Numbered from the stretch's first letter, positions 32,596 through 41,505 are shown. The stretch: DNA of 44,080 nucleotides from Streptococcus sp. DD13 (GCF_001578875.1 NZ_KQ969506.1:973979-1018058); one strand, 5' to 3'. A program made the numbers and translations. Notes: generated from the letters alone by a model not told the origin.

Positions 32596-33422
32596 TAGAC
32601 TTCCTCCTGTAGACTATCCTTGATGAGTTCTCCGACATTGTTAAAGGAATAAATGGTCAAGACAATCAACAAACCGGGTAGAATTGCCATCATAGGGAGA
32701 CGTTGACTCAAAGTCTGGGCATCCTGTAAGAGACTCCCCCACGAAGCCATGGGTTCATTGATCCCGAGTCCTAGAAAGGAGAGGGCCGATTCAGTCATGA
32801 TGGCAGAAGAGATGCTCGTCGTCGCAGCAACGATTAAGGTTGGTAAGACAGACGGCAAGATGTGCTTTCGGATGATGGTAAAAGAGCCAATCCCCATAAA
32901 CTGGGCATAGCTGACGTAATCATTGACCTTGGCCGATAAGGTCTCAGCCCGTAAGAGCCGGGCAATTCGCATCCAAGAAAAACACCCAATGACAATGATA
33001 ATCGTAGATAAGCCTGGCTTTAAAAAGACACTCAGCACAATGACCAAGACCAACCAGGGAATAGAAGAGAGAATATCCACAATTCGCATGAGAACCGCAT
33101 CAATCCAGCCACCGAAATAACCTGCAGTGACCCCTACAACCGTCCCGATCGCAACAGAGGTCATCATAGCCAAGACACCGACCAATAGAGAGACTTGCCC
33201 ACCATAAATCAAGCGGGACAAGTAATCGCGCCCAAGCTTATCCGTCCCAAAGATATGGGCAGCACTTGGTGCCTGATAAATCTCAGAGACATTGGTTGTC
33301 ACCTGGTCCAAGGGAAGAAGGGGGGCGATGGCCGCAATCAAGATGACCAGCCCTAAAAAACCAATCGAAAAGAGAAAAAGAGGGGAACGCCTCGCGACTT
33401 CCAAAATTCGTTTGACAAACAT
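32595..33422 (-). CDS. Oligopeptide ABC importer permease, OppC type
   Basis: A 275-residue membrane permease with about six helices, beginning MFVKRILEVARRSPLFLF. It has the OppC N-terminal signature region (HIFGTDKLGRDYLSRLIYGG) and the EAA loop (MTESALSFLGLGI). The start was set to the ATG at 33422, whose first base is shared with the OppB stop (TAATG). A longer frame back to 33587 lies inside oppB and is not supported. The AmiD/OppC family is clear, the substrate class (peptides) is inferred. Confidence 0.91.
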   Translation of the reverse strand: MFVKRILEVARRSPLFLFSIGFLGLVILIAAIAPLLPLDQVTTNVSEIYQAPSAAHIFGTDKLGRDYLSRLIYGGQVSLLVGVLAMMTSVAIGTVVGVTAGYFGGWIDAVLMRIVDILSSIPWLVLVIVLSVFLKPGLSTIIIVIGCFSWMRIARLLRAETLSAKVNDYVSYAQFMGIGSFTIIRKHILPSVLPTLIVAATTSISSAIMTESALSFLGLGINEPMASWGSLLQDAQTLSQRLPMMAILPGLLIVLTIYSFNNVGELIKDSLQEEV

Positions 33423-34375
33423 TAGTTTTCCCCCTTTCCAATCCGTGGGTCGACAATCGAATACAATACATCTGACAAAAGATTCCCGAGAATCACCAGG
33501 GTCGCCGACATCAACATCACCGCCATAATGACAGGGTAGTCTAGGCGACTCGTCGCTTCGCGTAGATAGGTCCCAACACCCGGCCAATTAAAGACATTTT
33601 CAGTGATTAAGGCCCCTGTGACCAGCATAGGGAGCGCAAGTCCAATTTGGGTCACAATGGGAATCAAGACATTCCGTGAGACATGCTTAAAGAAGATACT
33701 TGGTCGCTTAGCTTGAAAGGCCTCCTGTACGGTCACATAGTCCTTGTCAATCTCCACGATGGCTGACGAACGTACAAAGCGAAGCAACTCTGGCATAAAG
33801 GCTGAGATTAAGGTTAAATAAGGCAGAATGAAATGACTGAGAAAGTCTCCAAAATCATTTTCCCGACCGAGGGTATGCATCCCCATCACTGGGAACCATC
33901 CCAACTGTCTCGAAAAGACCGTCATCAAAACAATCCCAAACCAAAACGCAGGAATCGCAATCCCGACAGAGGCGATTCCGTCAATCAAGCGGTCCAACCA
34001 TTTTCCTCGTTGCGAGGCCGCAAGCAGGCCAAGCACGATCGCTAAGACCAAGGAAGTCAGGTAAGCTGGCAAGACCAAGGAAACCGTATTGGGAATTCGT
34101 TCTGATAGAGCCGCCAAAATGCTTTGCCCGTTGAGAGAATTTCCGAAATTTCCTGTCAAAAGATTACGCAACCACAAGAAATATTGCACCAAGAAAGGCT
34201 GATCTAGGCCATATTGATGGCGCATAAAATCAATCTGCTCCTGGTCCATATTCGGGGTTGTGATCGAATCCACCATATCAAAAGGAGCTAGGTGAATCAA
34301 GGTAAAAACGATAAACGAAATCACGAGAAGCAAGGGGATTGCTTGTAGGATTCGCTTAAAGATGTATTTAGCCAA
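33422..34375 (-). CDS. Oligopeptide ABC importer permease, OppB type
   Basis: A 317-residue membrane permease with about six helices. The N-terminus AKYIFKRILQAIPLLLVISF and the periplasmic-type loop MRHQYGLDQPFLVQY are typical of OppB/DppB, and RFVRSSAIVEIDKDYV lies in the EAA loop region. The start codon is TTG at 34375 with GGAGG 7 bases upstream. It follows the binding-protein gene after a terminator-like attenuator and is coupled to oppC by TAATG. Confidence 0.92.
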   Translation of the reverse strand: MAKYIFKRILQAIPLLLVISFIVFTLIHLAPFDMVDSITTPNMDQEQIDFMRHQYGLDQPFLVQYFLWLRNLLTGNFGNSLNGQSILAALSERIPNTVSLVLPAYLTSLVLAIVLGLLAASQRGKWLDRLIDGIASVGIAIPAFWFGIVLMTVFSRQLGWFPVMGMHTLGRENDFGDFLSHFILPYLTLISAFMPELLRFVRSSAIVEIDKDYVTVQEAFQAKRPSIFFKHVSRNVLIPIVTQIGLALPMLVTGALITENVFNWPGVGTYLREATSRLDYPVIMAVMLMSATLVILGNLLSDVLYSIVDPRIGKGEN

Positions 34376-34387
34376 TGTTTATCCTCC

Positions 34388-34422
34388 AAAAACCTAAGAG
34401 GCCGGGGAGATCCCAAGCCTCT
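34388..34422 (-). terminator. Attenuator between binding protein and permease genes
   Basis: On the minus strand AGAGGC...GCCTCT (34422-34417 and 34402-34397), with an inner GGG/CCCC pairing, forms a stem followed after four bases by TTTTT (34392-34388). Partial termination here would give more binding protein than transporter, as is usual for SBP operons. Confidence 0.65.
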
Positions 34423-34498
34423 GGCGATTATACTCATCCTATCTGGTCACAGGGATGGTTGCAAGACCAGCAAATAGCTGTTTTTGTCTGCCTTATCC

Positions 34499-36064
34499 TT
34501 ATTTTGCGATTGATAACTTAGATGGGTCTTCAAATGTGTAAATCGGTACTAGTTTTGCATCCTCTACACCAGTGATCCGTTTGTTCACTGCCAATACCTT
34601 TTTATTGTCCACGATTGGGTAGATGACTGCTTCTTTTGCAATCTCACTTTGCAAGGTGTTGTAAATTTCTTTCCGTTTTTCAGTATTCAATTCGACTGCA
34701 CCTTGTTTAAAGAGGTTATCCACTGTAGCTGATTTCAACTTAAAGTAGTTGGACTTGCCTCCTGTGGTGAACAAGCGGGCATACTGATCAGGATCATTTC
34801 CCATGATATAGCCATTCAAAAAGAGGTTGTATTTTGGTTTGTCCTTACGGATTTCGGTTGAAACAGCACTCGCATCTCCACCTTGCAATTCGACGTCAAT
34901 CCCAACTTTTTTCAGTTGTTCTTGAATGAGGGTTGCTTGAAGACTTTGTGCGGCATCACTTGAGGTATAGCCGATAGACAATTTCAGGTTGTTAACTCCC
35001 GCTTCTTTTAACAACTGACGCGAACGATCCAAGTTTTGTTCGTATTTTTCGACCTGGTCTGTCCGATATGGATTGGCTACAGGTAGGAAGGAATACGGCG
35101 TTTCAAAATAGTCGCTATCCACATAAGCCGCCTTGTTCATTTCATTTTTGTCCAAAGCATATAAGATGGCTTGACGGACACGGACGTCTTTCAATTCGTC
35201 TGAAGCGGTGTTCAAGCCCATGTATCCGACACGGTTTTCCGTATACGCATAGGTGTCGATACTGCTCTTATCGTAGTCCTTGATGTCGGTTGGCAGGATG
35301 TAAGAAGCATCCACTTCTCCTGTTTGAAGAGCCGTTTTAGTCGTTTCAGGATTGCTGATGATGCGCAAGATAAAATTCTTGATCTTTGGAGCTCCACCAT
35401 AGTAATTTTCATTCGCTTCTAGACGGATGTATTCTCCATTTTTGTACTCAACAAACTTGTAAGGTCCCGTTCCCACAGGTGTTACATCCAATTCTTTCCC
35501 TGAAAAGTCCTTGACATTTTTATAAGCATGCTCTGGAAGGATGTAGGTTTCTGTTACGATATTATCTAAGGCAGGGGCACTCACTTCTGGGAGGACAAAA
35601 CGCACGGTATAGTCATCCACTTTTTCAAATTTGACAGGCTTGTCATTGATATACAGATGCGTCGCATTTCCATTGGCCTTATCGGCTTTCTTTTGATAGG
35701 TAAAGATCACATCGTCCGCAGTGAACTTTTCCCCATCTGACCATTTGACATCTTGGCGCAATTTGACTGTGATGCTCAAGCCGTCTGAAGCAATCTCATA
35801 ACCTTCTGCTAGCTCATTCTTGTAAGAGCCATCTGGATTGACTCGTAAGAGCGGGGAATAAATATAGTTGGTCAAGGTCAATCCCCACCGGTCACTGGTG
35901 TTAATCGGATTGGTGGACTCTGGATTGCTATTGATAGCATAGGTAAACGTATCATTTGAGGCATTGCTGGATGAGCTGCTTGAGGAAGAGCCCCCACCAC
36001 ATGCTGCCAAGGTCGCCACTGCTGCTAGTGACAGAAAGCCAAGTAACCACTTTTTCTTTTTCAT
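34499..36064 (-). CDS. Oligopeptide-binding lipoprotein (SBP family 5)
   Basis: A 521-residue extracellular lipoprotein. The signal peptide has lipobox LAAC (Cys22), followed by a Gly/Ser linker, then the family 5 solute-binding fold. Family 5 segments are ELAEGYEIASDGLSITVKLR, DVKWSDGEKFTADDVIFTY, VGTGPYKFVEY and DVRVRQAILYALDKNEM. It feeds peptides to the OppBCDF-type transporter encoded downstream. It is the first gene of the operon, with AAAGGAG upstream of the ATG and its own promoter. It is distinct from the short-peptide MetQ system in this window. The exact peptide preference is unknown. Confidence 0.93.
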   Translation of the reverse strand: MKKKKWLLGFLSLAAVATLAACGGGSSSSSSSSNASNDTFTYAINSNPESTNPINTSDRWGLTLTNYIYSPLLRVNPDGSYKNELAEGYEIASDGLSITVKLRQDVKWSDGEKFTADDVIFTYQKKADKANGNATHLYINDKPVKFEKVDDYTVRFVLPEVSAPALDNIVTETYILPEHAYKNVKDFSGKELDVTPVGTGPYKFVEYKNGEYIRLEANENYYGGAPKIKNFILRIISNPETTKTALQTGEVDASYILPTDIKDYDKSSIDTYAYTENRVGYMGLNTASDELKDVRVRQAILYALDKNEMNKAAYVDSDYFETPYSFLPVANPYRTDQVEKYEQNLDRSRQLLKEAGVNNLKLSIGYTSSDAAQSLQATLIQEQLKKVGIDVELQGGDASAVSTEIRKDKPKYNLFLNGYIMGNDPDQYARLFTTGGKSNYFKLKSATVDNLFKQGAVELNTEKRKEIYNTLQSEIAKEAVIYPIVDNKKVLAVNKRITGVEDAKLVPIYTFEDPSKLSIAK

Positions 36065-36098
36065 CGCTAAACTCCTTTTTCTTTTTCATCGTGGGTCT

Positions 36099-36107
36099 AT
36101 CATATCA
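36099..36107 (-). promoter_or_regulatory. Extended -10 promoter of the peptide importer operon
   Basis: TGA-TATGAT on the minus strand, 35 bases before the binding-protein ATG. A weak -35 (TTAGTC) lies about 18 bases upstream of the -10. Confidence 0.5.
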
Positions 36108-36244
36108 ATTTTCATCCAAGCTGACTAATATATGTCTTTTATAGCCTCTTTTAAAAAAACTATCTATCCCACCTTGGTTGAACTGACAACTTTCTTATCC
36201 TACCACGAATGTCAAAGAATTGCAGAATTTTGCTACGCCTTCAT

Positions 36245-36277
36245 AAAAAAAGCGACCGAGTGGTCCACTCCGTCGCT
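36245..36277 (-). terminator. yebC terminator
   Basis: AGCGACGGAGTGG and CCACTCGGTCGCT (36277-36251 on the minus strand) form a near-perfect 13-bp stem with a one-base loop region, followed by TTTTTT (36250-36245). It starts eight bases past the yebC stop. Confidence 0.93.
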
Positions 36278-36284
36278 AGATGGT

Positions 36285-37001
36285 TTAGAATCCATCTACG
36301 TTTGTATAGATTTTTTGCACGTCTTCGTCATCTTCTAAGACGCCGTACAATTTTTCAAAGATTTCCAAGTCTTCTCCTGTCAACGAAACCTCTGCTTGAG
36401 GGATCATCTCAAGCTCCGTCACTTGGAATTCTTCAATGCCAGACTCCCGTAGGGCGAGAAGCGCTTTATGCAGGTCCGTTGGGGCGGTGTAAACTGTGAC
36501 ACTACCGTCTTCGACTTCCACATCATCCACATCGACATCCGCTTCAAGCAGTAATTCGAAAATACTGTCCGCATCCTCACCTGCAAAGACGATCACCCCT
36601 TTGTTATCAAAGAGGTAGGAGACTGAACCGCTAGCTCCCATATTGCCACCGTTTTTCCCGAAGGCCGCGCGGACATTCGCCGCTGTCCGATTGACATTTG
36701 ACGTGAGGGTATCCACGATCAACATAGAACCGTTTGGTCCAAATCCTTCGTAACGTCCATCCGTAAAGGTCTCATCTGTGTTTCCTTTCGCCTTGTCCAA
36801 GGCCTTATCAATAACATGCTTTGGAACCTGTGCTTGCTTCGCACGGTCAATGACAAATTTCAAGGCTGAGTTGGACTCTGGATCTGGATCCCCTTTTTTC
36901 GCAGCTACATAAATTTCGACACCGAACTTGGCATACACTTTCGAGTTCGCGCCATCTTTGGCGGTTTTTTTTGCAACAATATTGGCCCACTTACGTCCCA
37001 T
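36285..37001 (-). CDS. yebC: YebC/PmpR family protein
   Basis: A 238-residue cytoplasmic protein of the YebC/TACO1 family, historically annotated as a transcriptional regulator. Members in bacteria and mitochondria have been linked to relief of ribosome stalling. [20 protein letters not shown] at the N-terminus, [17 protein letters not shown] residues near 55, and [19 protein letters not shown] in the middle are family marks. AAAGGAGATT precedes the ATG. It is transcribed alone from a good promoter and ends at a strong terminator. The full length suggests it is functional. Confidence 0.95.
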   Translation of the reverse strand: MGRKWANIVAKKTAKDGANSKVYAKFGVEIYVAAKKGDPDPESNSALKFVIDRAKQAQVPKHVIDKALDKAKGNTDETFTDGRYEGFGPNGSMLIVDTLTSNVNRTAANVRAAFGKNGGNMGASGSVSYLFDNKGVIVFAGEDADSIFELLLEADVDVDDVEVEDGSVTVYTAPTDLHKALLALRESGIEEFQVTELEMIPQAEVSLTGEDLEIFEKLYGVLEDDEDVQKIYTNVDGF

Positions 37002-37055
37002 GGGAATCTCCTTTATACATGCTCTAGTATTTTGATTTTCATCAATATCCCTACT

Positions 37056-37084
37056 ATTATAGCACTTCCCCTACATTTCGTAAA
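37056..37084 (-). promoter_or_regulatory. yebC promoter
   Basis: TTTACG (37084-37079), 17 bases, then TATAAT (37061-37056), preceded by TGC (extended -10). Transcription runs into yebC, starting about 50 bases before its ATG. Confidence 0.7.
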
Positions 37085-37122
37085 GACGACTTAGGGAGCT
37101 TAGCCACTTGCCTCAGCCTGTC

Positions 37123-37309
37123 TTACTTTTTAGCGTCTTTCCGGTATTCCAGCTCGACTTGTCGCTGGTAGTTTCGCCTCGCTTCCTCCCTTTTACGGCC
37201 AATCAGAGGAATCTTCTCGACTGATTTTTAAAACTTCCCTGGTCTCTTTTGAGAATTTACTTCCTTTAGCTTCTTGCAACTCCTGAATATCCTGATCCGT
37301 TAGCGCCAC
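37123..37309 (-). pseudogene. Small frameshifted gene of unknown function
   Basis: From GTG 37309 a frame reads ALTDQDIQELQEAKGSKFS and KETREVLK, then goes out of phase. The next frame continues EKIPLIGRKREEARRNYQR to YRKDAKK and TAA at 37123. Removing one A from the five-A run (37225-37229 on the plus strand) joins them into about 61 basic residues. GAAGGG lies upstream of the GTG. No family is recognised. It could be a remnant of a larger gene. The rest of 37310-37605 holds only the promoter of the next gene. Confidence 0.4.
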
Positions 37310-37431
37310 TCTTCAACATTTCCCTTCTCTATCTTTACATGATCTACACGCATGGAGGGGATTCGTCTACTGTATCTATTCTCTCGTTCAGACTGGGATA
37401 CAGGGGTGAACGGTCTCCTGAGTTGTCTTCC

Positions 37432-37460
37432 TTGACATTCCATTTCTCAAGTGATACACT
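37432..37460 (+). promoter_or_regulatory. Promoter of the VOC-family gene
   Basis: TTGACA (37432-37437), 17 bases, TACACT (37455-37460) with TGA before the -10. It predicts a leader of about 140 bases before the ATG at 37606, in which I see no recognised riboswitch. Confidence 0.65.
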
Positions 37461-37605
37461 TCTTGTTGTAATGTTTTATGTTACATCGATTTCAACACTA
37501 TAGATTCTGAATTTCACTGCTTTCGAACTTGTATCCTGCATACACGTTTAACAGTTTTTGTGAGCTTCAACCTTGACACCCTATCCCTTAGAAAAGGAGA
37601 CCCTT

Positions 37606-38451
37606 ATGTACCCTTATGAATCCAATCTTTACCTCAAACAAGTCGCTCTTAACGTAGCAGATATGCAGAAAGCTCTGCTCTTTTATCGAGATGTGCTGGG
37701 CATGACCCTTCTTGAAGAAAGCAAAGAGCATGTACTCCTTGGAACCCAGGAAGAACCCCTTGTTGAACTCTTTCATGCGTCAGACACGACTCCTGTCAAG
37801 GCGAGCTATGGCCTTTACCACATGGCTATATTGCTCCCTAGTCGGCAAGACCTATCCGATATCCTCAAACGCATCATCGAACTAAAAATCCCGATGGTGG
37901 GAGGGGCAGATCACGGCTACAGCGAAGCCCTTTATCTAGAAGATTTTGAAGGAAATGGGATCGAACTGTATCGGGATAAACCCGTCCTAGACTGGGATAT
38001 TCGAGAAGACGGTCGCATCGTCGGGGTTACAGAGGAGCTAGATGGAGAGAGTCTCTACCAAAATGCCCAGCTCTTGGACCCTTATCACCTTCCTGCAGGT
38101 AGTCGCATGGGACATGTCCACCTTCAGGTGAAAGATAGCAAGATTTCTCGTCAGTTTTACCAAGATGTCCTCTTGCTAGAGGATAAATTCTCCGTCGCAA
38201 CTGGGAGTTGGTTGGCCCAGGGCAACTATCACCATCATCTAGCCGTCAATGAGTGGGCTGGAAAACAACAGCTCAACCGCACCCCCAACATGCTGGGTCT
38301 AGCCTACTACCTGATCCAAGTCCCAGATAAAGAAACTTTGTTGCACCATTTTAAAAACGCACAGACTCGTGGCGCTTCTGTCTCATGGATTCACTCTAAC
38401 TTGATGGCCATCAGAGATGCACAGGGCATCGAGACCAGAGTAGGGATCTAA
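37606..38451 (+). CDS. VOC-family protein (glyoxalase / extradiol dioxygenase fold)
   Basis: A 281-residue cytoplasmic protein of two vicinal-oxygen-chelate modules. Module 1 (about 5-125) has LKQVALNVADMQKALLFYRD and ends with the ligand segment GNGIELYRDKP. Module 2 (about 163-280) has MGHVHLQVKDSKISRQFYQD and NYHHHLAVNEWAG, with likely metal-binding histidines. It resembles Bacillus CatE-type proteins (catechol-2,3-dioxygenase-like), although the real reaction in streptococci is unknown. The start ATG 37606 was chosen because AAAAGGAGA lies 6 bases upstream. An in-frame start at 37573 has no ribosome site. It is transcribed alone and ends at a terminator. Confidence 0.88.
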   Translation: MYPYESNLYLKQVALNVADMQKALLFYRDVLGMTLLEESKEHVLLGTQEEPLVELFHASDTTPVKASYGLYHMAILLPSRQDLSDILKRIIELKIPMVGGADHGYSEALYLEDFEGNGIELYRDKPVLDWDIREDGRIVGVTEELDGESLYQNAQLLDPYHLPAGSRMGHVHLQVKDSKISRQFYQDVLLLEDKFSVATGSWLAQGNYHHHLAVNEWAGKQQLNRTPNMLGLAYYLIQVPDKETLLHHFKNAQTRGASVSWIHSNLMAIRDAQGIETRVGI

Positions 38452-38540
38452 TCCCCGGGAAATTTCGTTTTAACATCACCTTGTACCCATTCTCAAGTAT
38501 CCATTCACTTAATGACGGTTTCTGACAAGATTCTGACAAG

Positions 38541-38588
38541 AACCCCCCAACCATCTGACCGATTGACCAAAGGTTGAGGGGTGTTTTT
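38541..38588 (+). terminator. Terminator of the VOC-family gene
   Basis: ACCCCCCAACC (38542-38552) pairs with GGTTGAGGGGT (38572-38582) around a long loop and is followed by GTTTTT (38583-38588). Confidence 0.8.
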
Positions 38589-38658
38589 CTATTCAAGTAG
38601 CTCCCTCAGTCATCCGGCGACTTCTGATGGTCATCCATCTTTGATACAAGCTCTTTTC

Positions 38659-38688
38659 TTGACGAATTTAGTCTCCCTCTGCTACAAT
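38659..38688 (+). promoter_or_regulatory. Promoter of the NOX-FMN-ApbE operon
   Basis: TTGACG (38659-38664), 18 bases, TACAAT (38683-38688), 39 bases before the ATG of the oxidase gene. A clean sigma-A type promoter without visible operator. Confidence 0.7.
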
Positions 38689-38727
38689 AGTTTCTTATAA
38701 AATAACACTAACTAGTAAGGATTTTTT

Positions 38728-39924
38728 ATGAAAAAACAACTTCCAGGGATCGCTTTTATTCTCATCAGCATCCTCATCACTGCATTTGCTTGGGCCACAA
38801 ACAGTGCCACTAGTCCTTATACTGGGGCTGGCATCGCCCTTACAACCCTTTCTTTAACCTTTATGATGGCAACACGCGCTCGTCTCCTTGAAAAATGGTT
38901 CCACGGAATTGAAACCATGTATTTCTACCATAAGGTCTTAGCTGTCTTTTCCATCGTCTTTTTGATCTTCCACCAGTATATGATGGGGATTTCTGGATCC
39001 AGCACAGCCGGCGTCATCGGAGAAGTCTCAATCATTCTCTTTCTCTCCATTATCGGAGTGGCCTATCTCGGACACAAGCTCAAATACGAAATCTGGCGAA
39101 CCATTCACCGCTTAGTGTATGTCGCTTACATCCTTGGTCTCATCCACGCCTACTTGCTCAGTCCCGTCAGTCTGATGGGGATTAGCCTTTTGGCCTTGGT
39201 TGTCAACGTCTTTGCACTCTTGGGACTTTGGTCTGGTTTTTATATGATTTTCCTTTACCAGGAGTTTGGCTTTGGTTATTATGGACGGGTCGCAGGGATC
39301 CGCCATCTCAACTACGACACGACAGAAGTCAAGATTCACTTAAACAAGGACTTTGACTACCAGTTTGGTCAGTTTGCCTTTCTCAAAATATTGACAAAAG
39401 GGTTTGAACATGCCCCCCATCCCTTCTCTATCTCAGGCGGACAAGGGAAGACCGTCTATTTCACTATCAAAGGGGCTGGAGACTATACGGGTCAGATCTA
39501 TCGGGACCTGAAAGTCGGTGACAAGGTCAAGATCGACCGGGCATATGGACACATGATTCTAGAAGAAGGCCGAGACAAGCAGGTCTGGATCGCTGGTGGG
39601 ATTGGAATCACCCCCTTCATCTCTTATCTGCGTGAAAACCCCAACTTGGACAAGCAAGTTGACTTCTTCTATGCCTACACAGGGGCTGAAAACGCGGTTT
39701 ATCTAGAGGAACTCCGAGCTTATGCTGAGCGAAACCCCAACCTCCACTTGACCCTCAAGGACAGCCAGGTGGATGGTTTTCTAAGCTTTGACGACTACGA
39801 CCTAGCGGATGACACGACTGTCTTTATGTGCGGACCGGTTGTCATGATGAACCTATTTGCCAAAACCTTTGAAGAGAAAAATCCAAAAGCGGAGCTGGTC
39901 TATGAGGGCTTTAGCTTTAGATAA
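38728..39924 (+). CDS. SpNOX-like NADPH oxidase / ferric reductase-type flavocytochrome
   Basis: A 398-residue membrane flavocytochrome. The N-terminal six-helix ferric-reductase domain carries four histidines in two helices with NOX spacing: H68 (YFYHKV), H82 (LIFHQY), H127 (RTIHRL) and H140 (GLIHAY), expected to hold two haems. The C-terminal dehydrogenase half has the FAD motif HPFSISGG, NADPH-binding IAGGIGITPF and MCGP, and the terminal aromatic EGFSFR. Length and layout match SpNOX of S. pneumoniae (about 400 residues). It would pass electrons from cytosolic NAD(P)H across the membrane to O2 or another acceptor. It is the first gene of an operon with an FMN-binding protein and ApbE, which suggests that acceptor is a flavoprotein (inference). 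Confidence 0.93.
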   Translation: MKKQLPGIAFILISILITAFAWATNSATSPYTGAGIALTTLSLTFMMATRARLLEKWFHGIETMYFYHKVLAVFSIVFLIFHQYMMGISGSSTAGVIGEVSIILFLSIIGVAYLGHKLKYEIWRTIHRLVYVAYILGLIHAYLLSPVSLMGISLLALVVNVFALLGLWSGFYMIFLYQEFGFGYYGRVAGIRHLNYDTTEVKIHLNKDFDYQFGQFAFLKILTKGFEHAPHPFSISGGQGKTVYFTIKGAGDYTGQIYRDLKVGDKVKIDRAYGHMILEEGRDKQVWIAGGIGITPFISYLRENPNLDKQVDFFYAYTGAENAVYLEELRAYAERNPNLHLTLKDSQVDGFLSFDDYDLADDTTVFMCGPVVMMNLFAKTFEEKNPKAELVYEGFSFR

Positions 39925-39964
39925 AAAGAAAGGAGCAAGGGATACGCCCTTCTAACACGCATCC

Positions 39965-40453
39965 ATGAAAAAAAATACGCAAAACTTACTTTTGGGAGGG
40001 GCAGCCTTTACAGCTGTAGCAGCCAATGCCATCCTCCTAATCGCCAATAACCTTAAGGCAAGCAATCAAACGAGCCCATCTACGATCTCAGCCTCTGCTG
40101 GATCTGAATCTACTCCGACAACCAGCAGCGAGACCAGCCAGACAGGAAGCGAAAGTTCAAGTACGACAGGACTGAAAAACGGCACCTATACCGGAGCAGT
40201 CACCGCTACCGATCGAGGGGACTATCAGGTCCAAATCACTGTTGCAAATGGCCAAATCTCTACGATTGATGTCCTCGAGTATCCGACAGAAAATGCCCGC
40301 TCGCAACAAATCAATGCCGATGCTCTCCCTGTCTATACAAAAGAGGCCATCAGCAAGCAATCAGCGGATGTCCAGCTGATCTCGGGTGCTAGTGAGGCTT
40401 TTAAAGGATTTACTGGGTCCCTGCAAGATGCGATCAACCAAGCCAATGCCTAG
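39965..40453 (+). CDS. Membrane-anchored FMN-binding domain protein
   Basis: A 162-residue protein. One N-terminal hydrophobic helix (residues 8-29, no lipobox) is followed by an extracellular Ser/Thr-rich linker (about 33-68) and an FMN-binding domain (PF04205 type) with GTYTGAVTATDRGDYQVQIT and the attachment-site region DVQLISGASEAFKGF. In the family motif SGAT the Thr carries covalent FMN. Here the residue is Ser143 (SGAS), so flavinylation, if it occurs, would be on serine. The gene follows the oxidase by 40 bases and overlaps apbE, so the three act together, the likely path being NADPH to oxidase to FMN protein. There is no clear ribosome site near the ATG. Confidence 0.88.
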   Translation: MKKNTQNLLLGGAAFTAVAANAILLIANNLKASNQTSPSTISASAGSESTPTTSSETSQTGSESSSTTGLKNGTYTGAVTATDRGDYQVQITVANGQISTIDVLEYPTENARSQQINADALPVYTKEAISKQSADVQLISGASEAFKGFTGSLQDAINQANA

Positions 40454-41225
40454 TCCACAACTTGTTTCCAAGACCTTGCAGGCTATGACCATGCCCTTTA
40501 CCATTAGCATCGCAACCTCCGATCCAGCTCTGGCCCAACGAAAACTTGCGGAGTTAACCCCGCAAGTCCAAGCAGAACTGAATAGACTGGAAGACAAATT
40601 TTCACCTTTTCGCTCTTCCTCCCTGGTATCTCATTTCCAAGTTGGAGATCAAAGTCCGATCTTTGACCCAGAGTTTCAAGAAGTTTATGCTCAGGTAGTC
40701 GCCCTCAAAAAGCGAAGCCTTGGTCACTTCGATCCCTATTTCCAGGGCAAGTATGACCCAACTGGGTTTGTCAAAGGCTGGATTGTCGAGAAGATTTTCC
40801 GCCAAGTTCTGCAACCTCTCCTTCGCTACTCTGAAATTCTTGCAGTCTCCTTTAATGGGGCTGGGGACATGCAGGTCAAGGTTAGAGAGGGAGTCGACTT
40901 TAACTGGCAAATTGGCATTGAAAATCCAGATGATCTCCAAGAACTCATTGCGATTTATCCCCTGACAGATGGGGGAATAGCAACTTCAGGTCTCGCTAAG
41001 CGAGGACACCACTTGAGCATCCGGGGAAAGGATGACTTACTACAAGTCACGGTGCTAGCACCAAGCCTAGCCTGGGCTGATAGTTGGGCGACGGCCCTCT
41101 TTTCGGCAGGCCAAGAGAAAGCCCACCAGCTCATCCAAGACGAAGCGCTAACCGCCCTTCTCATCACCAAATCCCAGGTCTTGGTCTATCAAAATGGTCA
41201 ATTATTCGAGATACAGAACCGCTAA
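40446..41225 (+). CDS. apbE: FAD:protein FMN transferase (ApbE family)
   Basis: A 259-residue transferase that attaches FMN from FAD to a Thr/Ser of FMN-binding domains, Mg-dependent. Motifs are FDPYFQGKYDPTGFVKGW (flavin and Mg region), DGGIATSGLAKRG and the C-terminal DSWATALFSAG. The start was set at ATG 40446, which overlaps the FMN-binding gene stop by 8 bases. A longer frame to 40386 lies inside that gene. It has no signal peptide or lipobox, unlike extracellular FmnB-type enzymes, although its presumed substrate domain is outside the membrane. It is slightly shorter than typical ApbE. It is the last gene of the operon, ending at a hairpin of the 173-bp repeat. Confidence 0.9.
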   Translation: MPSPQLVSKTLQAMTMPFTISIATSDPALAQRKLAELTPQVQAELNRLEDKFSPFRSSSLVSHFQVGDQSPIFDPEFQEVYAQVVALKKRSLGHFDPYFQGKYDPTGFVKGWIVEKIFRQVLQPLLRYSEILAVSFNGAGDMQVKVREGVDFNWQIGIENPDDLQELIAIYPLTDGGIATSGLAKRGHHLSIRGKDDLLQVTVLAPSLAWADSWATALFSAGQEKAHQLIQDEALTALLITKSQVLVYQNGQLFEIQNR

Positions 41226-41398
41226 AGAGGCTGGGACAAAAGTCCTAGCCTCTCAATTGTTTTTAGATTGTCGAGCAAGACACAGTGGTTGAGTGGGCTC
41301 TACTAGGCCGATTTCATCCGCTTTTACAGCCCGACTCAACCATGCGGAGATGGGACGACGAAATCGACTTCTAGCGAATGACCGATTGCTGTCCCACT
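41226..41398 (+). repeat. 173-bp structured intergenic repeat, copy 2 (also apbE terminator)
   Basis: Same length and three-stem layout as 6907-7079, with about 15 differences. The first stem (GAGGCTGGGAC / GTCCTAGCCTC, 41227-41253), followed by CAATTGTTTTT, can terminate the apbE operon, since it begins one base after the stop. The middle (GGTTGAGT... / ...GACTCAACC) and last stems (GGGAC / GTCCC with AAATCG / CGATT) are kept. The remaining 107 bases to the cupin gene contain nothing I can name. Confidence 0.85.
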
Positions 41399-41505
41399 CT
41401 CTTTTGGTTTATGAAGAAAGAATAGAAAGGATCTGCTTCTCCTCTTTCGTGACCGATTTCCCTCCCAACGCAAAGGTCCCAATAAGAGAGAGCCCTATTA
41501 AAAAA

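Noticed and set aside
33422..33587. Longer N-terminus for the OppC-type permease
   Set aside because: The extension lies inside oppB, has no hydrophobic or conserved sequence, and the ATG at 33422 is coupled by TAATG.
38519..38541. Tandem repeat TTCTGACAAG twice
   Set aside because: Only two copies of a 10-11 base unit next to a terminator. Too short to support a function.
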